Shown: positions 1 to 8,211, numbered from the stretch's first letter. The stretch is DNA of 51,229 nucleotides from Clostridiales bacterium (GCA_022773945.1 JALFNS010000021.1:1-51229), one strand, 5' to 3'. Program-made: numbers and translations. Notes: generated by a model not told the origin, from the letters alone.

Positions 1-69
1 ACTGATTTGACATTTCTGGATGATTTACTGCCCTGGTCTGACACTCTTCCTGACAGCTGTAGAAGCTGA
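1..69 (+). CDS. tnpC: IS66 transposase TnpC, C-terminal fragment
   Basis: The last 22 codons of an open frame enter from the left edge and end at TGA 67-69. The peptide contains FLDDLLPWSDTLPDSCR, which matches the conserved C-terminal tail of IS66-family TnpC (xLDxLLPW). TnpC is the DDE transposase of these elements. The call rests on a short motif plus the GTAA terminus 72 bases further on. The catalytic domain is outside the window, so I cannot say whether the gene is intact. Confidence 0.55.
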   Translation, partial: TDLTFLDDLLPWSDTLPDSCRS

Positions 70-87
70 AACCCTTGATAAAAGTAA

Positions 88-113
88 CGCCCCGCTCACG
101 CGGGGCGATTTTT
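88..113 (+). terminator. intrinsic terminator after tnpC
   Basis: An 8-bp perfect GC stem (CGCCCCGC / GCGGGGCG) with a TCAC loop is followed by ATTTTT. It lies 18 bases after the tnpC stop and inside the element, so it should end transposase transcription before the host DNA. Confidence 0.85.
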
Positions 114-137
114 GTCAAGGTACATAGGTTTTACCGC

Positions 138-347
138 TTACATTACTTTTAGGTAGTGTTTTATCTCGTCTATGGAGAAGAAGAGGTCCTTGAGTGTGAG
201 AATTATCCTCATCTCTTCAACATCTCTATCTGAAAACTCGAACTGATTGCTTTCTTTTCTCGAGGGGACCAGCACGCCATTCTTAATATAATATCGAATT
301 GTTGATATGGATACATCGAATATGTTCGCGAAGTCACCTATCTTCAT
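138..347 (-). pseudogene. MerR-family regulator, truncated by the IS66 insertion
   Basis: The start ATG at 347 has a good ribosome site (GGGAGGAG, 8-base spacing). The N-terminus (MKIGDFANIFDVSISTIRYY) is the winged-helix DNA-binding part of a MerR protein, followed by the SIDEIKHYL segment. Only 69 codons remain; MerR regulators of this kind usually continue for 100-200 residues with a dimerisation helix and effector domain. The last codon and the TAA stop (138-140) are made by the first bases of the IS66 terminus (GTAA on this strand). The gene faces away from the CoA-transferase operon, the usual position of a local regulator. The DNA-binding domain may still be made, but without a dimerisation helix it is unlikely to work normally. 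Confidence 0.75.
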
Positions 348-396
348 GATTGTATCTCCTCCCGTTGTTTCTGTTTTCTACACACTTACTATATCA

Positions 397-410
397 TGGT
401 AGAAATACCA
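397..410. promoter_or_regulatory. palindrome TGGTA-N4-TACCA, candidate MerR-type operator
   Basis: A perfect 5-bp inverted repeat with a 4-base centre (TGGTAGAAATACCA) sits between the truncated merR and the CoA-transferase operon. Position and symmetry suit an operator for the divergent regulator. No clear -35/-10 pair could be placed around it, so the function is inference. Confidence 0.35.
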
Positions 411-450
411 ATATAAGTACCCAATAAGTAAACATAGGTTCAGATTTATA

Positions 451-487
451 TTGATTCAGAATTGATGCTGAGAACAAACTGAATCAA
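451..487. promoter_or_regulatory. 9-bp inverted repeat TTGATTCAG-N19-CTGAATCAA
   Basis: Two perfect 9-bp arms 19 bases apart lie about 100 bases before the CoA-transferase start. They could form a leader RNA hairpin or a spaced operator. No U-tract follows, so this is not a terminator. Confidence 0.4.
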
Positions 488-582
488 GGTGAAGATAAAT
501 GAGAAAATTCTGAATTTTATGCATTGAAGTCAAGGAAGGTCTCTGAACTAAAATGTCTGTAGTTGAAAAGGAGGCGAAGAAT

Positions 583-1797
583 ATGAATAGTTTTGAGAAA
601 GGATCGCTTACAGGAATTAAAGTGCTGGATATGACGAGGGTACTGTCAGGACCATACTGCGGCATGATGCTGGCGGACATGGGAGCAGATGTAATCAAGC
701 TCGAAATGCCCGGATACGGAGATGACTCCAGACACTACGGACCCTTCAGAAAGGATGAGGAGGGGAATGACGTAAGCGCATATTTCTCAAGTATCAACAG
801 GAACAAGAGAAGCGTGACTCTGAATCTGAAGAAGCCCGAGGCGCAGGAGATATTTAAGAGACTTGCAGCCGGCGTAGACATTGTAATTGAGAACTTCCGC
901 CCGGGCACGATGAAGAAGATGGGTATCGATTACGATGTTATCAGGGAGATAAACCCTCGCATAATATACGCTTCTATATCAGGCTTCGGGCAGAATGGTC
1001 CGTATGCAGGCAGAGCTGCATATGACGGAATCGTTCAGGCCATGGGAGGAGTCATGAGCATTACCGGACCTAAGGGCGGCAAGCCGGTTAAGGTGGGGAC
1101 ATCAATCGGAGATATTATAGCCGGAATGTTCTGTGCTTACGGAATTCTCGCGGCATATATCAATCTTCAGAAAACCGGCAAAGGCCAGTACGTGGATGTA
1201 GCTATGCTTGACTGTCAGGTGGCCATTCTGGAGAATGCCATATCCAGATATCTGGCAAGCGGTAAAATTCCGCACCCTACCGGGAATACTCATACGTCAA
1301 TATTCCCCTTCGAGACATTCGAAACAGCTACGGCTGACATTATGATAGCGGCCGGAAACAATAGTTTATGGAAGAAACTGTGTGCTGTTCTTGACATGCC
1401 GGAACTGGGGGAAGATGTACGATTCGCTGAAAATCCAGACAGAGACAGGAATCACGACGAGATGTTTGAGCTTTTAAGCGAGCGGCTCAGACTCAGAGAC
1501 GGTGAGGAATGGGTGAAACTTCTGGACGAAGCAGGTGTTCCGTGCAGCCTGATCAACACGATGGATAGGGTTCTCGAAAACGAACAACTGAAGGCGAGAA
1601 GCATGTTCATCGATATAGAGCATCCCGGAGTAGGAACGGAGAAGCTGATAGGTATACCGATTAAGATGGGCGACACTCCCGGAAGCATCAGAAAAGCCGC
1701 ACCGGACCTTGGAGAAGATACACGTAAGGTGCTTAGGGAATACGCCGGTCTTACCGATTCCGAAATGGATGCTCTTGAGTCAGAAGGTGTCATTTAG
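583..1797 (+). CDS. class III CoA-transferase (CaiB/BaiF family)
   Basis: A 404-residue protein of the family that moves CoA between carboxylic acids through an aspartyl-CoA thioester. Visible family features: GIKVLDMTRVLSGPYCGMML at the N-terminus, ADVIKLEMP, NRNKRSVTLNL, and AYDGIVQAMGG near residue 148, whose Asp matches the catalytic residue. The start at 583 is preferred over an upstream ATG at 553 because AAAGGAGG lies 8 bases before it. First gene of a seven-gene operon with a metallopeptidase and membrane proteins, so the likely substrate is an organic acid released from an imported amide or peptide. The acid cannot be named from sequence. Confidence 0.85.
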   Translation: MNSFEKGSLTGIKVLDMTRVLSGPYCGMMLADMGADVIKLEMPGYGDDSRHYGPFRKDEEGNDVSAYFSSINRNKRSVTLNLKKPEAQEIFKRLAAGVDIVIENFRPGTMKKMGIDYDVIREINPRIIYASISGFGQNGPYAGRAAYDGIVQAMGGVMSITGPKGGKPVKVGTSIGDIIAGMFCAYGILAAYINLQKTGKGQYVDVAMLDCQVAILENAISRYLASGKIPHPTGNTHTSIFPFETFETATADIMIAAGNNSLWKKLCAVLDMPELGEDVRFAENPDRDRNHDEMFELLSERLRLRDGEEWVKLLDEAGVPCSLINTMDRVLENEQLKARSMFIDIEHPGVGTEKLIGIPIKMGDTPGSIRKAAPDLGEDTRKVLREYAGLTDSEMDALESEGVI

Positions 1798-1823
1798 TAC
1801 CTGAGGAGGGAGTGAACTGACAA

Positions 1824-2552
1824 ATGAAAACAGAAAATTTAGATGCACTTCAAATTGCTAACAGTCCTGCCATATGGGCATTGTGTGCAGTGGGAGTTGT
1901 CCTGGTGTTTGTTGAAACGGTAATGTTCTTCAGGCTGGCCAGAAAGACTGCCAGAGACGGAATCGTTGATTTATCTGCTAAACAATGTACAAGAGCAGTC
2001 AGAGCCGGAGTTGTATCCGCTATAGGGCCATCGTTTGGTGTTTTTATTGTAATGATTGGACTTATAGCTGTACTGGGAGGTCCTATAGCGTGGATGCGAC
2101 TTTCTGTAATCGGAGGAGCAACCACAGAGCTTACTGCCGCACAGGTTGGTGTTTCGGCACTGGGCGGAGACCTGTCCGATGCACTGACAATGGAGCAGCT
2201 CTCCAATGCATGGTGGACCATGTCCATCAATGCCTGCGGATGGCTTCTGGTTGTGTGGATTCTGGGATCCAGAATGGAGAAAGTCAGACAGAGAATAGGC
2301 GGAAGTGACGAAAGATGGTTGAGCGTATTCTCATCTGCTGCAACGCTGGGAATATTCGGAGCATTTAACAGTGAATATATCGTTACAGCTGTTCAGTCTG
2401 CAGATATTTCCGTAATTATAGCCATGGTGGTTTCTGCAGTGGCTATGGGTATCCTTATGTGGTTATCCAAGAATAAACTCAAGTGGCTTGCTGAGTATTG
2501 TCTCGGCATTGCTATGCTGGCAGGCATACTTGTGGGCCTGGCTATTTCATAA
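1824..2552 (+). CDS. DUF5058-type integral membrane protein
   Basis: 242 residues with about six hydrophobic segments. A helix near the N-terminus is followed by a cytoplasmic Lys/Arg-rich turn, then AVRAGVVSAIGPSFGVFIVMIGLIAVLGGP. This arrangement (ISPxxGxxxV, GGP, MRLxxIGGA) recalls the uncharacterised DUF5058 family. Function unknown; pairing with the next membrane protein suggests a two-subunit permease (inference). A GAGGAGGGAG ribosome site lies rather far (about 13 bases) from the ATG. 26 bases separate it from the CoA-transferase. Confidence 0.6.
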   Translation: MKTENLDALQIANSPAIWALCAVGVVLVFVETVMFFRLARKTARDGIVDLSAKQCTRAVRAGVVSAIGPSFGVFIVMIGLIAVLGGPIAWMRLSVIGGATTELTAAQVGVSALGGDLSDALTMEQLSNAWWTMSINACGWLLVVWILGSRMEKVRQRIGGSDERWLSVFSSAATLGIFGAFNSEYIVTAVQSADISVIIAMVVSAVAMGILMWLSKNKLKWLAEYCLGIAMLAGILVGLAIS

Positions 2553-2569
2553 TGAAGGAGGGCTTGAAA

Positions 2570-3247
2570 ATGACAGATAATAATTTATCCTTTAACGAGT
2601 TATGGTCGAGAAAATGCAGAAGGATAGGCATGACACTGATTCCTTTGATTATGATTTCAATGTTTCTGCCGGTTCTGTATCTGAGAATAAAGTACGGGGT
2701 GTTTCCGGAGTGGAGCGTGGCTCTGTCTTCATGGGGTACTATTGCTGCGGCCTTTGCTACATACTATATTGTAGAACCTCTGTCATATTATCCGATTCTC
2801 GGTTTGTCGGGAACATATATGGCGTTCACGGCAGGCAGCATATCTGACATTCGTATGCCTGCATCCGCTGTAGCCCAGGAGGCTATAGGTGTTCCTTACG
2901 GATCGAAGGAAGGAGAAGTAGCATCTACTCTGGGTGTCGCCGGTTCATTGTTCACTACGCTGGTTGTGGTATTCCTGACGGCGGTGTTCGGAACTAAACT
3001 CATAGCACTGCTGCCGGCAGCTCTTGTTGCCGCTATTAAAACATATACCGTGCCTTGTGTTTTCGCGGCAGTATATGTTCAGTTATGTAAGTTTGAACCG
3101 AAGCTTTCGTGGCTTATCGTGCTGACAACAATACTCTACTTCCTGCTGGCGAAGATATATGCTCTGTTCATGGTGGCAAGTGTTGTACTGTCAGTTGTGG
3201 CTGCATGGATATGCTATAAGAAAGGACTGTTCAGAAAGGAAGCGTAA
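2570..3247 (+). CDS. membrane protein, probable partner of the DUF5058 protein
   Basis: 225 residues, about six predicted membrane segments. The segment YPILGLSGTYMAFTAGSISD, followed by MPASAVAQEAIG, is polar and glycine-rich and may be substrate-facing. The ATG at 2570 is chosen because GGAGGG lies 7 bases before it; two upstream in-frame ATGs lack a ribosome site and overlap the previous gene. I do not recognise a named family. Placement between DUF5058 and a cytoplasmic M28 peptidase fits a small-peptide or amino-acid-conjugate transporter, but this is inference. Confidence 0.55.
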   Translation: MTDNNLSFNELWSRKCRRIGMTLIPLIMISMFLPVLYLRIKYGVFPEWSVALSSWGTIAAAFATYYIVEPLSYYPILGLSGTYMAFTAGSISDIRMPASAVAQEAIGVPYGSKEGEVASTLGVAGSLFTTLVVVFLTAVFGTKLIALLPAALVAAIKTYTVPCVFAAVYVQLCKFEPKLSWLIVLTTILYFLLAKIYALFMVASVVLSVVAAWICYKKGLFRKEA

Positions 3248-3249
3248 AC

Positions 3250-5208
3250 GTGTTAAATGAGATTCTAAAACTTCAAAATACCGAATATGTGCACGAAATA
3301 ACAAGGGACATAAGTCTTCTGGGCAACGATGGAGGCAAAATGGGATTTCGTTGTGCCGGCAGCACGGGAGAATGGCATGCTTCTGACAGGATACGTACCG
3401 AGATGGAGGCAATAGGTCTCAGTGATGTAAGTGTGGAGACATTCCCGGTAAACTCATGGGAGCCTGTTTCGGCAGAGCTGACGGCTGACGGGAGAAGCAT
3501 ACCTGTGTGTCCTTATGCGGGAACGACAGGAACTCCGGATGATGGAATTACGGCTCCGTTGGTTTACGTGGGAGACGGCAGCATCAGGAACTATGAAGGC
3601 TTGGATGTTGAAGGGAAGATTGTATTATGTACCTTCGATATGCTGGAAGACTACTGGGTTAATTTTCCTGCATATCAGGCTATGAAGAAGGGTGCCGCAG
3701 CCTTCGTGTGCTGTTATTGCGGCGATGCTTATTCACTCAACGAAGGGGCGATTGGCTGTTTCGACTCCCAGATGGTTTCCGGTTTCCCTGTTGTGAATAT
3801 TTCCAGAGAAGACGGTGCATGTTTGAAGGCATGCGTTGCTGAGAAAGAAATCACTGTGAAACTGTCAGTGGATGTCAGGCTCAATATGAAAGGCGAGAGC
3901 TCCAATGTTATCGGATATATTCCGGGTAAAGATTCCTCGTCAATGATTATTCTGGCGGGACACATGGACGGATTCTTCCATGCCTATCAGGATGATGCAC
4001 TGGCAATAGGCATCAATCTGGACATTGCCAGATCCATATTGGCTTCAGGGTATGAACCTGAACATACAATTGCCGTTGTGGCACACGGCTCTGAAGAATA
4101 CGGTGTGTCGGGATCTAAATATGACTGGTGTATAGGATCCTGGAATAATGTGACTCGGAATCATCCTGAATGGTTTGGTAAGGCAGTGGCATTCTTGAAT
4201 ATTGATGCGGTCAGACCGGATACCCAGTGTTACAATATCGCATGCACTCCTGAATGGAGAAGCTTCTTCGAAGACTTTAGGAAGAATATGATGGATCCGC
4301 CTGAACCTGTATGGCCGGGAGGAACTGAAATTACACCTCCTAAAGGACCGTGGGCCGATGGTTTTAACTTCGCTAATCTGGGCGTTCCAGAGCTTATATG
4401 CGGCGGTGGACCGTCTCTGTGGAGTGCACTGAATTATCATACTCAGTACGATGACTTCTCCCTCTATGAAGAGGAGAAAGGTCTGATAGAATACGTGACG
4501 GCAAGTTATACCGAAATCCTGTTAGAAATGGATAAACTGCAGTTGCCGCCGCTGGATTTCAGTCATACTCCGGAGAACCTCCTTAAAACCCTAGAAGACA
4601 TGCCGGCAGAGGTTTCGGAAGAGTCCGGAAAGCTGGCGGAAGCTGCTGATAAGCTTGCTTCCACAGGCGGGGGTCTGTATAAGATGATAAAAAATGCCAA
4701 TAATCCGGAGTATGACAATAATCTGAAGAATGTGAAGGAAACCGCAAGGCAGCTTCTGGAGTGCTATAGAGTTGTACACAGAGATTTAATGAAGCTGGCC
4801 GTTGATGATTCGGTGGTGTTCCCTCATGAACCGGTTATAGGCAATATCGCATGTATCGATAAGGCGATAGCTGCGCTGAACGCGGACAAACCGGAAGAAG
4901 CTGTCGGAAGCATGTTCGGAATGGATCTGTTCAGAATATCATATTCATTTGATGAGGAGACGTACAGATATGCCATGAAGAATCAGGACTGCCGAAGAGA
5001 TGACCTTTTCTGGGGAACTGGTAAGATTCACCTGCTTGAGGATACGTGGAAGCTTGCCGGCCTTCTCAGGGACGGACACACTGAGGGGGCCATATCTGTT
5101 CTGAATAAAATGAGAAGTTCACAGATCAACATGCTCAGAGAGTTTATTGAGTATGAAATATCGTTAATGACTGAATTAGAAAGAAAACTTCAAGAAATGG
5201 ATTTGTAA
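3250..5208 (+). CDS. M28-family zinc metallopeptidase with PA insert
   Basis: A 652-residue protein starting at GTG 3250, two bases after the previous stop. Candidate di-zinc ligands are complete: H238 and D240 (LAGHMDGF), bridging D248/D249 (QDDA), E282/E283 (HGSEEYG), D319 (LNIDAVRPD) and H397 (NYHTQYDD). A protease-associated region occupies about residues 80-210. No signal peptide, so it should act in the cytoplasm. About 230 extra residues after the catalytic domain are helical and charged. Likely reaction: hydrolysis of an amino-terminal or amide bond in a small peptide taken up by the neighbouring membrane proteins. Substrate unknown. Confidence 0.85.
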   Translation: MLNEILKLQNTEYVHEITRDISLLGNDGGKMGFRCAGSTGEWHASDRIRTEMEAIGLSDVSVETFPVNSWEPVSAELTADGRSIPVCPYAGTTGTPDDGITAPLVYVGDGSIRNYEGLDVEGKIVLCTFDMLEDYWVNFPAYQAMKKGAAAFVCCYCGDAYSLNEGAIGCFDSQMVSGFPVVNISREDGACLKACVAEKEITVKLSVDVRLNMKGESSNVIGYIPGKDSSSMIILAGHMDGFFHAYQDDALAIGINLDIARSILASGYEPEHTIAVVAHGSEEYGVSGSKYDWCIGSWNNVTRNHPEWFGKAVAFLNIDAVRPDTQCYNIACTPEWRSFFEDFRKNMMDPPEPVWPGGTEITPPKGPWADGFNFANLGVPELICGGGPSLWSALNYHTQYDDFSLYEEEKGLIEYVTASYTEILLEMDKLQLPPLDFSHTPENLLKTLEDMPAEVSEESGKLAEAADKLASTGGGLYKMIKNANNPEYDNNLKNVKETARQLLECYRVVHRDLMKLAVDDSVVFPHEPVIGNIACIDKAIAALNADKPEEAVGSMFGMDLFRISYSFDEETYRYAMKNQDCRRDDLFWGTGKIHLLEDTWKLAGLLRDGHTEGAISVLNKMRSSQINMLREFIEYEISLMTELERKLQEMDL

Positions 5209-5212
5209 AGAT

Positions 5213-5764
5213 ATGAAAGAATTGTTGCAACTCATGGGCCTGTTTCTGAAAATCAGTATTCTCTGCCCCGGCGGAGGTGCTACGATGATGCCTTTGCTGG
5301 TGAATGACTTGTGTGAGAAGAGAGGATGGTTCACTATGGAAGAAATTGCCGAGGGCTATGCACTGGCGCAGAGCCTCCCCGGGCCGATTGCGGCCAATAC
5401 TGCGGTGTATTTCGGCGAGAAGAGAATGGGACTTAAGGGAGCAGCGGCTGCAGCTATAGGAGCCATAATTCCTGCTGTAGTATCTATAGTTGTCATATTC
5501 CGGATACTGGATGCATTTTATCTTGAAACAATCATTTCCTGGGCTCTGGCAGGCGTCAAGTCTGCATCTGTGGCACTGATATGCCACTCGGCCTACATGA
5601 TGATAAAAACCTCCATAAGAAAACCTGCGGACATTGTGCTGTTCGCAGGTTTGATTTGCCTTATGCTGTTTCTTGATGTCAGTGCTTATATCTGCGTGGT
5701 AATAGCGGCTTTTGTCGGAGCTGCGGCTTTCGCTGTCGGCAGAGTGAGAGGCGGTGACAGATGA
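5213..5764 (+). CDS. chromate-type transporter, half protein 1 (ChrA domain)
   Basis: 183 residues, the length of one ChrA half. The first helix carries the family glycine motif as CPGGGATMMPLL, followed by AQSLPGPIAANTAVYFG, the conserved PGP segment. About five to six membrane spans. Short ChrA proteins act as pairs of opposite topology, and the second half follows with a four-base overlap. The substrate may not be chromate: here the pair sits in a peptidase/CoA-transferase operon, so an organic anion is possible. Four bases separate it from the M28 gene. Confidence 0.85.
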   Translation: MKELLQLMGLFLKISILCPGGGATMMPLLVNDLCEKRGWFTMEEIAEGYALAQSLPGPIAANTAVYFGEKRMGLKGAAAAAIGAIIPAVVSIVVIFRILDAFYLETIISWALAGVKSASVALICHSAYMMIKTSIRKPADIVLFAGLICLMLFLDVSAYICVVIAAFVGAAAFAVGRVRGGDR

Positions 5765-6318
5765 TGGATTGGGCAGTGGCATTAGTTTTTTTGAAACTTG
5801 GTTGCGTGGGATTCGGAGGCGGATACGCTATTCTCTCCCTGATGTTCGAAAGCATTCAACCTCTCTCCCTTATTACAATGGAGCGGTTTCAGGATCTTAT
5901 CGCGGTATCTCAGATTACTCCCGGGCCGGTGGCAATCAATACAGCAACATACGTGGGGTACCTGTCGGGCGGATGGCTAGGGGCCTTCTTGTGCAGTATA
6001 GCTCTGTGCATACCGGGTATGACGATGATGTATCTAATGGTGGTGTTTATCAGGAAAGGCAGGAAACTGGGAATCGTGGATTCCATATTAGGCAAGGTGC
6101 GGGTGGCCGGAATTGTGCTGCTCATCGTATCCGGATTATTTATTGCCGAGGGTACGCTCTTCGATGCTGAAACTATGAGTCCGGACATTATCCAGATGTG
6201 TATATTCGCGGATTCTCTCTTCGTTTGTTTCAAGTTCAGGCCGGGGCCGGTTAAGCTCATCCTGATAATGGGCGCGGTATCCGTAGCCTCCGGTCTTGTT
6301 GTGGAGATGGTATTATGA
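5761..6318 (+). CDS. chromate-type transporter, half protein 2 (ChrA domain)
   Basis: 185 residues. Carries the canonical helix-1 motif (LGCVGFGGGYAILSLMF) and SQITPGPVAINTATYVG. Starts in an ATGA overlap with half 1, so the two are translationally coupled, as expected for subunits of a heterodimer. Specificity is unresolved for the reason given for half 1. Confidence 0.85.
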   Translation: MMDWAVALVFLKLGCVGFGGGYAILSLMFESIQPLSLITMERFQDLIAVSQITPGPVAINTATYVGYLSGGWLGAFLCSIALCIPGMTMMYLMVVFIRKGRKLGIVDSILGKVRVAGIVLLIVSGLFIAEGTLFDAETMSPDIIQMCIFADSLFVCFKFRPGPVKLILIMGAVSVASGLVVEMVL

Positions 6319-6716
6319 ACAGATTTCTGAGCAAAGGCCTCATCAAGTACGGTCTTGTCGTTATTATGGTTACCCTGGCACTGGTTGCTTACCTTAAACC
6401 GGCTGTTGAAGAAAAACTGGCTGATAACCACAGTCTTAAAATCGGCGTGGCAGGTTCGCAGGTTGTGAAATACAGTGAAGATGAACTCATGATGCTGGAC
6501 GATGAGAATCTTAAGTCGCTTGTTGAAGAAACGGGAATCAGAGGATACAGCAGGGTTGAGATTACGGGGGAATCTAAGGATGTTACTGTATCCGCCGGAG
6601 AAGTGGAGAATATCCGGATAAATGTTGATGAAGCCACCGGAGCGAGTATCATTGTTGATACATGCGAAGGTAAATCACAAATCCTAACAGGGGTAAGGTC
6701 CATACAATTTCGCTAA
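6315..6716 (+). CDS. small membrane-anchored extracytoplasmic protein, unknown function
   Basis: 133 residues: one N-terminal hydrophobic helix (about residues 11-27) followed by an outward-facing acidic domain of mostly predicted beta structure (SRVEITGESKDVTVSAGEVE, then IRINVDEATGASIIV). Begins in an ATGA overlap with the second ChrA half, making it the last gene of the operon. I recognise no family. An accessory or substrate-binding role for the transporter pair is possible but unsupported beyond position. Confidence 0.6.
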   Translation: MNRFLSKGLIKYGLVVIMVTLALVAYLKPAVEEKLADNHSLKIGVAGSQVVKYSEDELMMLDDENLKSLVEETGIRGYSRVEITGESKDVTVSAGEVENIRINVDEATGASIIVDTCEGKSQILTGVRSIQFR

Positions 6717-6770
6717 ACACATTTGGTGGCGTACGAAAAGTGTGTGACTAAATCAGATAATGGACATAAT

Positions 6771-6792
6771 GTGGTCATATGACCGCGTTTTT
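6771..6792 (+). terminator. terminator of the CoA-transferase/peptidase operon
   Basis: Stem GTGGTC / GACCGC (one G-T pair) with an ATAT loop is followed by GTTTTTC, 54 bases after the last operon stop. It directly precedes the promoter of the toxin-antitoxin pair. Confidence 0.65.
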
Positions 6793-6793
6793 C

Positions 6794-6821
6794 TTGACTT
6801 TTTAGAATTCTCGAGTATAGT
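6794..6821 (+). promoter_or_regulatory. promoter of the MqsR-like toxin/antitoxin pair
   Basis: -35 TTGACT (6794-6799), 16-base spacer, -10 TATAGT (6816-6821), with TATAAA directly after. It ends 23 bases before the toxin start. The antitoxin has a DNA-binding domain, so autorepression here is likely, although no clear operator palindrome was seen. Confidence 0.7.
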
Positions 6822-6844
6822 ATAAAGTAGACGGAGGTGAGCGA

Positions 6845-7189
6845 GTGAGTAATCAAGCAAGCAACGCGCAGATTGTAGCATATCTTGCTGATGTCAAGCG
6901 ACTGCTGTCTGCAGGAAAATATGATTTTGTTCCAAGAAGAAAAAACATGCAAGCACTGGCGCGACATGGTCTTACGATAGCGGATGCTAAGAACGAGATA
7001 TTAGGGTTAGTTGTCGGGGATTACTACAAAGGCCCTAAACAGGATCATGATCCTAATCGTCCGGGAGATATTTGGGAGTTCAAAAAGAATATTGAAGGGA
7101 TGCAATTTTACGTAAAAGTTAAAATTGTTCAGGAGAATGGAGAGAACATCTTGAAATGTATTGGATTTCACGAGGACGATTTTGCTTAG
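6845..7189 (+). CDS. MqsR-like toxin (RNase fold), type II toxin-antitoxin
   Basis: 114 residues from GTG 6845, with GGAGGTGA six bases upstream. The sequence follows the MqsR pattern: an N-terminal VKRLLSAGKYDF helix, a Lys/Arg patch (PRRK), GLTIADAKNEILGLVVGDYY, the conserved WEF, and the strands YVKVKIV and LKCIGFHEDD. MqsR toxins are mRNA interferases. It lies 17 bases before a zinc finger-HTH antitoxin gene, the MqsR-before-MqsA order. The DNA is more AT-rich than its surroundings, consistent with transfer. Family identity is by pattern, not by search. Confidence 0.6.
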   Translation: MSNQASNAQIVAYLADVKRLLSAGKYDFVPRRKNMQALARHGLTIADAKNEILGLVVGDYYKGPKQDHDPNRPGDIWEFKKNIEGMQFYVKVKIVQENGENILKCIGFHEDDFA

Positions 7190-7206
7190 GAAGGGAGGTG
7201 GCGTCG

Positions 7207-8211
7207 ATGAATAAATATTGCGAGGAATGTGGAAAAGTAGTCGAAACTAAGGTAGTTATTAAGAAGGAAACCTATGATGTTTGTGGCGAGCCAATCGATG
7301 TTGATGCTCAAGTGTTGGTTTGTGCTGAGTGTGGAGAAGAGTTCTTTTGTGAGGAATTTGATAACGCCACTCTTGTTAATGCATACAACGAATATCGCAG
7401 AAGGCATAAACTGCTGCTGCCGGAGGAAATCAAGAAAATAAGAGAACAGTATGGGCTAAGCCGGAGAGGTTTCGCTAAACTCTTGAACTGGGGAGATAAA
7501 ACTATTTACAGATACGAGAATGGATCTATCCAGGATAAGGCTCATAATAGTTTGCTTCTGTTCTTACGAGAGCCTGAAAATATGCGGACGTATCTTATGG
7601 AGAATGAGATTGTTATTGACGAAAGACAAAAGGCCAAACTGCTTGAGACTGTCGACAAACTTGAACAAGATGCAGGATATCGAGTTGAAGGTCGTTATTT
7701 TGACATGCTTTTTTCAAGAACCCCATGTGAGGAAAACGGTTTCAGGGGTTTTGATTATGAGAAACTCTGTGCCATGGTTTTGTTTTTTGCGAATAAGAGC
7801 ACTGAATTACTGAAGACCAAGCTTATGAAGTTGCTCAACTACTCGGACATGATTTTCTATAAAGAAAACGGGATATCGATATCCGGTTTGAAATATGTAC
7901 ATTTTCCTTATGGACCGGTGCCTGATCATTTTGATATAATTCTTGAAAGAATGACAGCAGATCATATTGCCCACATCGATGTGTTTTATGAAGGGTGTTA
8001 TGAAAAACATCAGGTGGTTCCGGAGTGTGAGAATCCTGAAGGTGTGCTTTCTGATGAAGAGATAGAAGTGCTGAACCGTATATACGAGAAGTTTAAATCT
8101 TTTGGCTCAGTGGAGATTTCCGATTATTCGCATAAGGAAAAAGGATATAAAGCCACAAAGACAGGAGAGGCTATTTCCTATGCATATGCAATGGACATTC
8201 AATTGAATTAA
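7207..8211 (+). CDS. MqsA-type zinc finger-HTH-Panacea (DUF4065) antitoxin
   Basis: 334 residues in three parts. Residues 1-45 hold a YgiT-type zinc finger with two CxxC pairs (YCEECG and VCAECG). Residues about 75-125 form an XRE/MqsA helix-turn-helix (REQYGLSRRGFAKLLNWGDK, then TIYRYENG). Residues about 165-330 form a Panacea/SocA-like domain (KLLNYSDMIFYKENGISISG, then YVHFPYGPVPDHF). Panacea is known as an exchangeable toxin-neutralising domain joined to many different toxins. The start at 7207 has GGAGGTG 6 bases before it; an upstream in-frame ATG overlaps the toxin and lacks one. Predicted antitoxin and autorepressor of the gene before it. Confidence 0.75.
   Translation: MNKYCEECGKVVETKVVIKKETYDVCGEPIDVDAQVLVCAECGEEFFCEEFDNATLVNAYNEYRRRHKLLLPEEIKKIREQYGLSRRGFAKLLNWGDKTIYRYENGSIQDKAHNSLLLFLREPENMRTYLMENEIVIDERQKAKLLETVDKLEQDAGYRVEGRYFDMLFSRTPCEENGFRGFDYEKLCAMVLFFANKSTELLKTKLMKLLNYSDMIFYKENGISISGLKYVHFPYGPVPDHFDIILERMTADHIAHIDVFYEGCYEKHQVVPECENPEGVLSDEEIEVLNRIYEKFKSFGSVEISDYSHKEKGYKATKTGEAISYAYAMDIQLN

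Larger units (their letters stand above)
1..141 (+). mobile_element. right end of an IS66-family insertion sequence (partial)
   Basis: Seen: a truncated reading frame ending at 69 whose C-terminus has the LLPW motif typical of IS66 TnpC, then a terminator, then a terminus at 141. Read on the minus strand the terminus begins GTAAGCGGTAAAACC. Known: IS66-family elements begin and end with 5'-GTAA inverted repeats, carry tnpC last, and make 8-bp target duplications. Inferred: position 141 is the exact outer base, because the host MerR reading frame is interrupted there. The left end and the target duplication lie outside the window, so they could not be checked. Confidence 0.65.
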
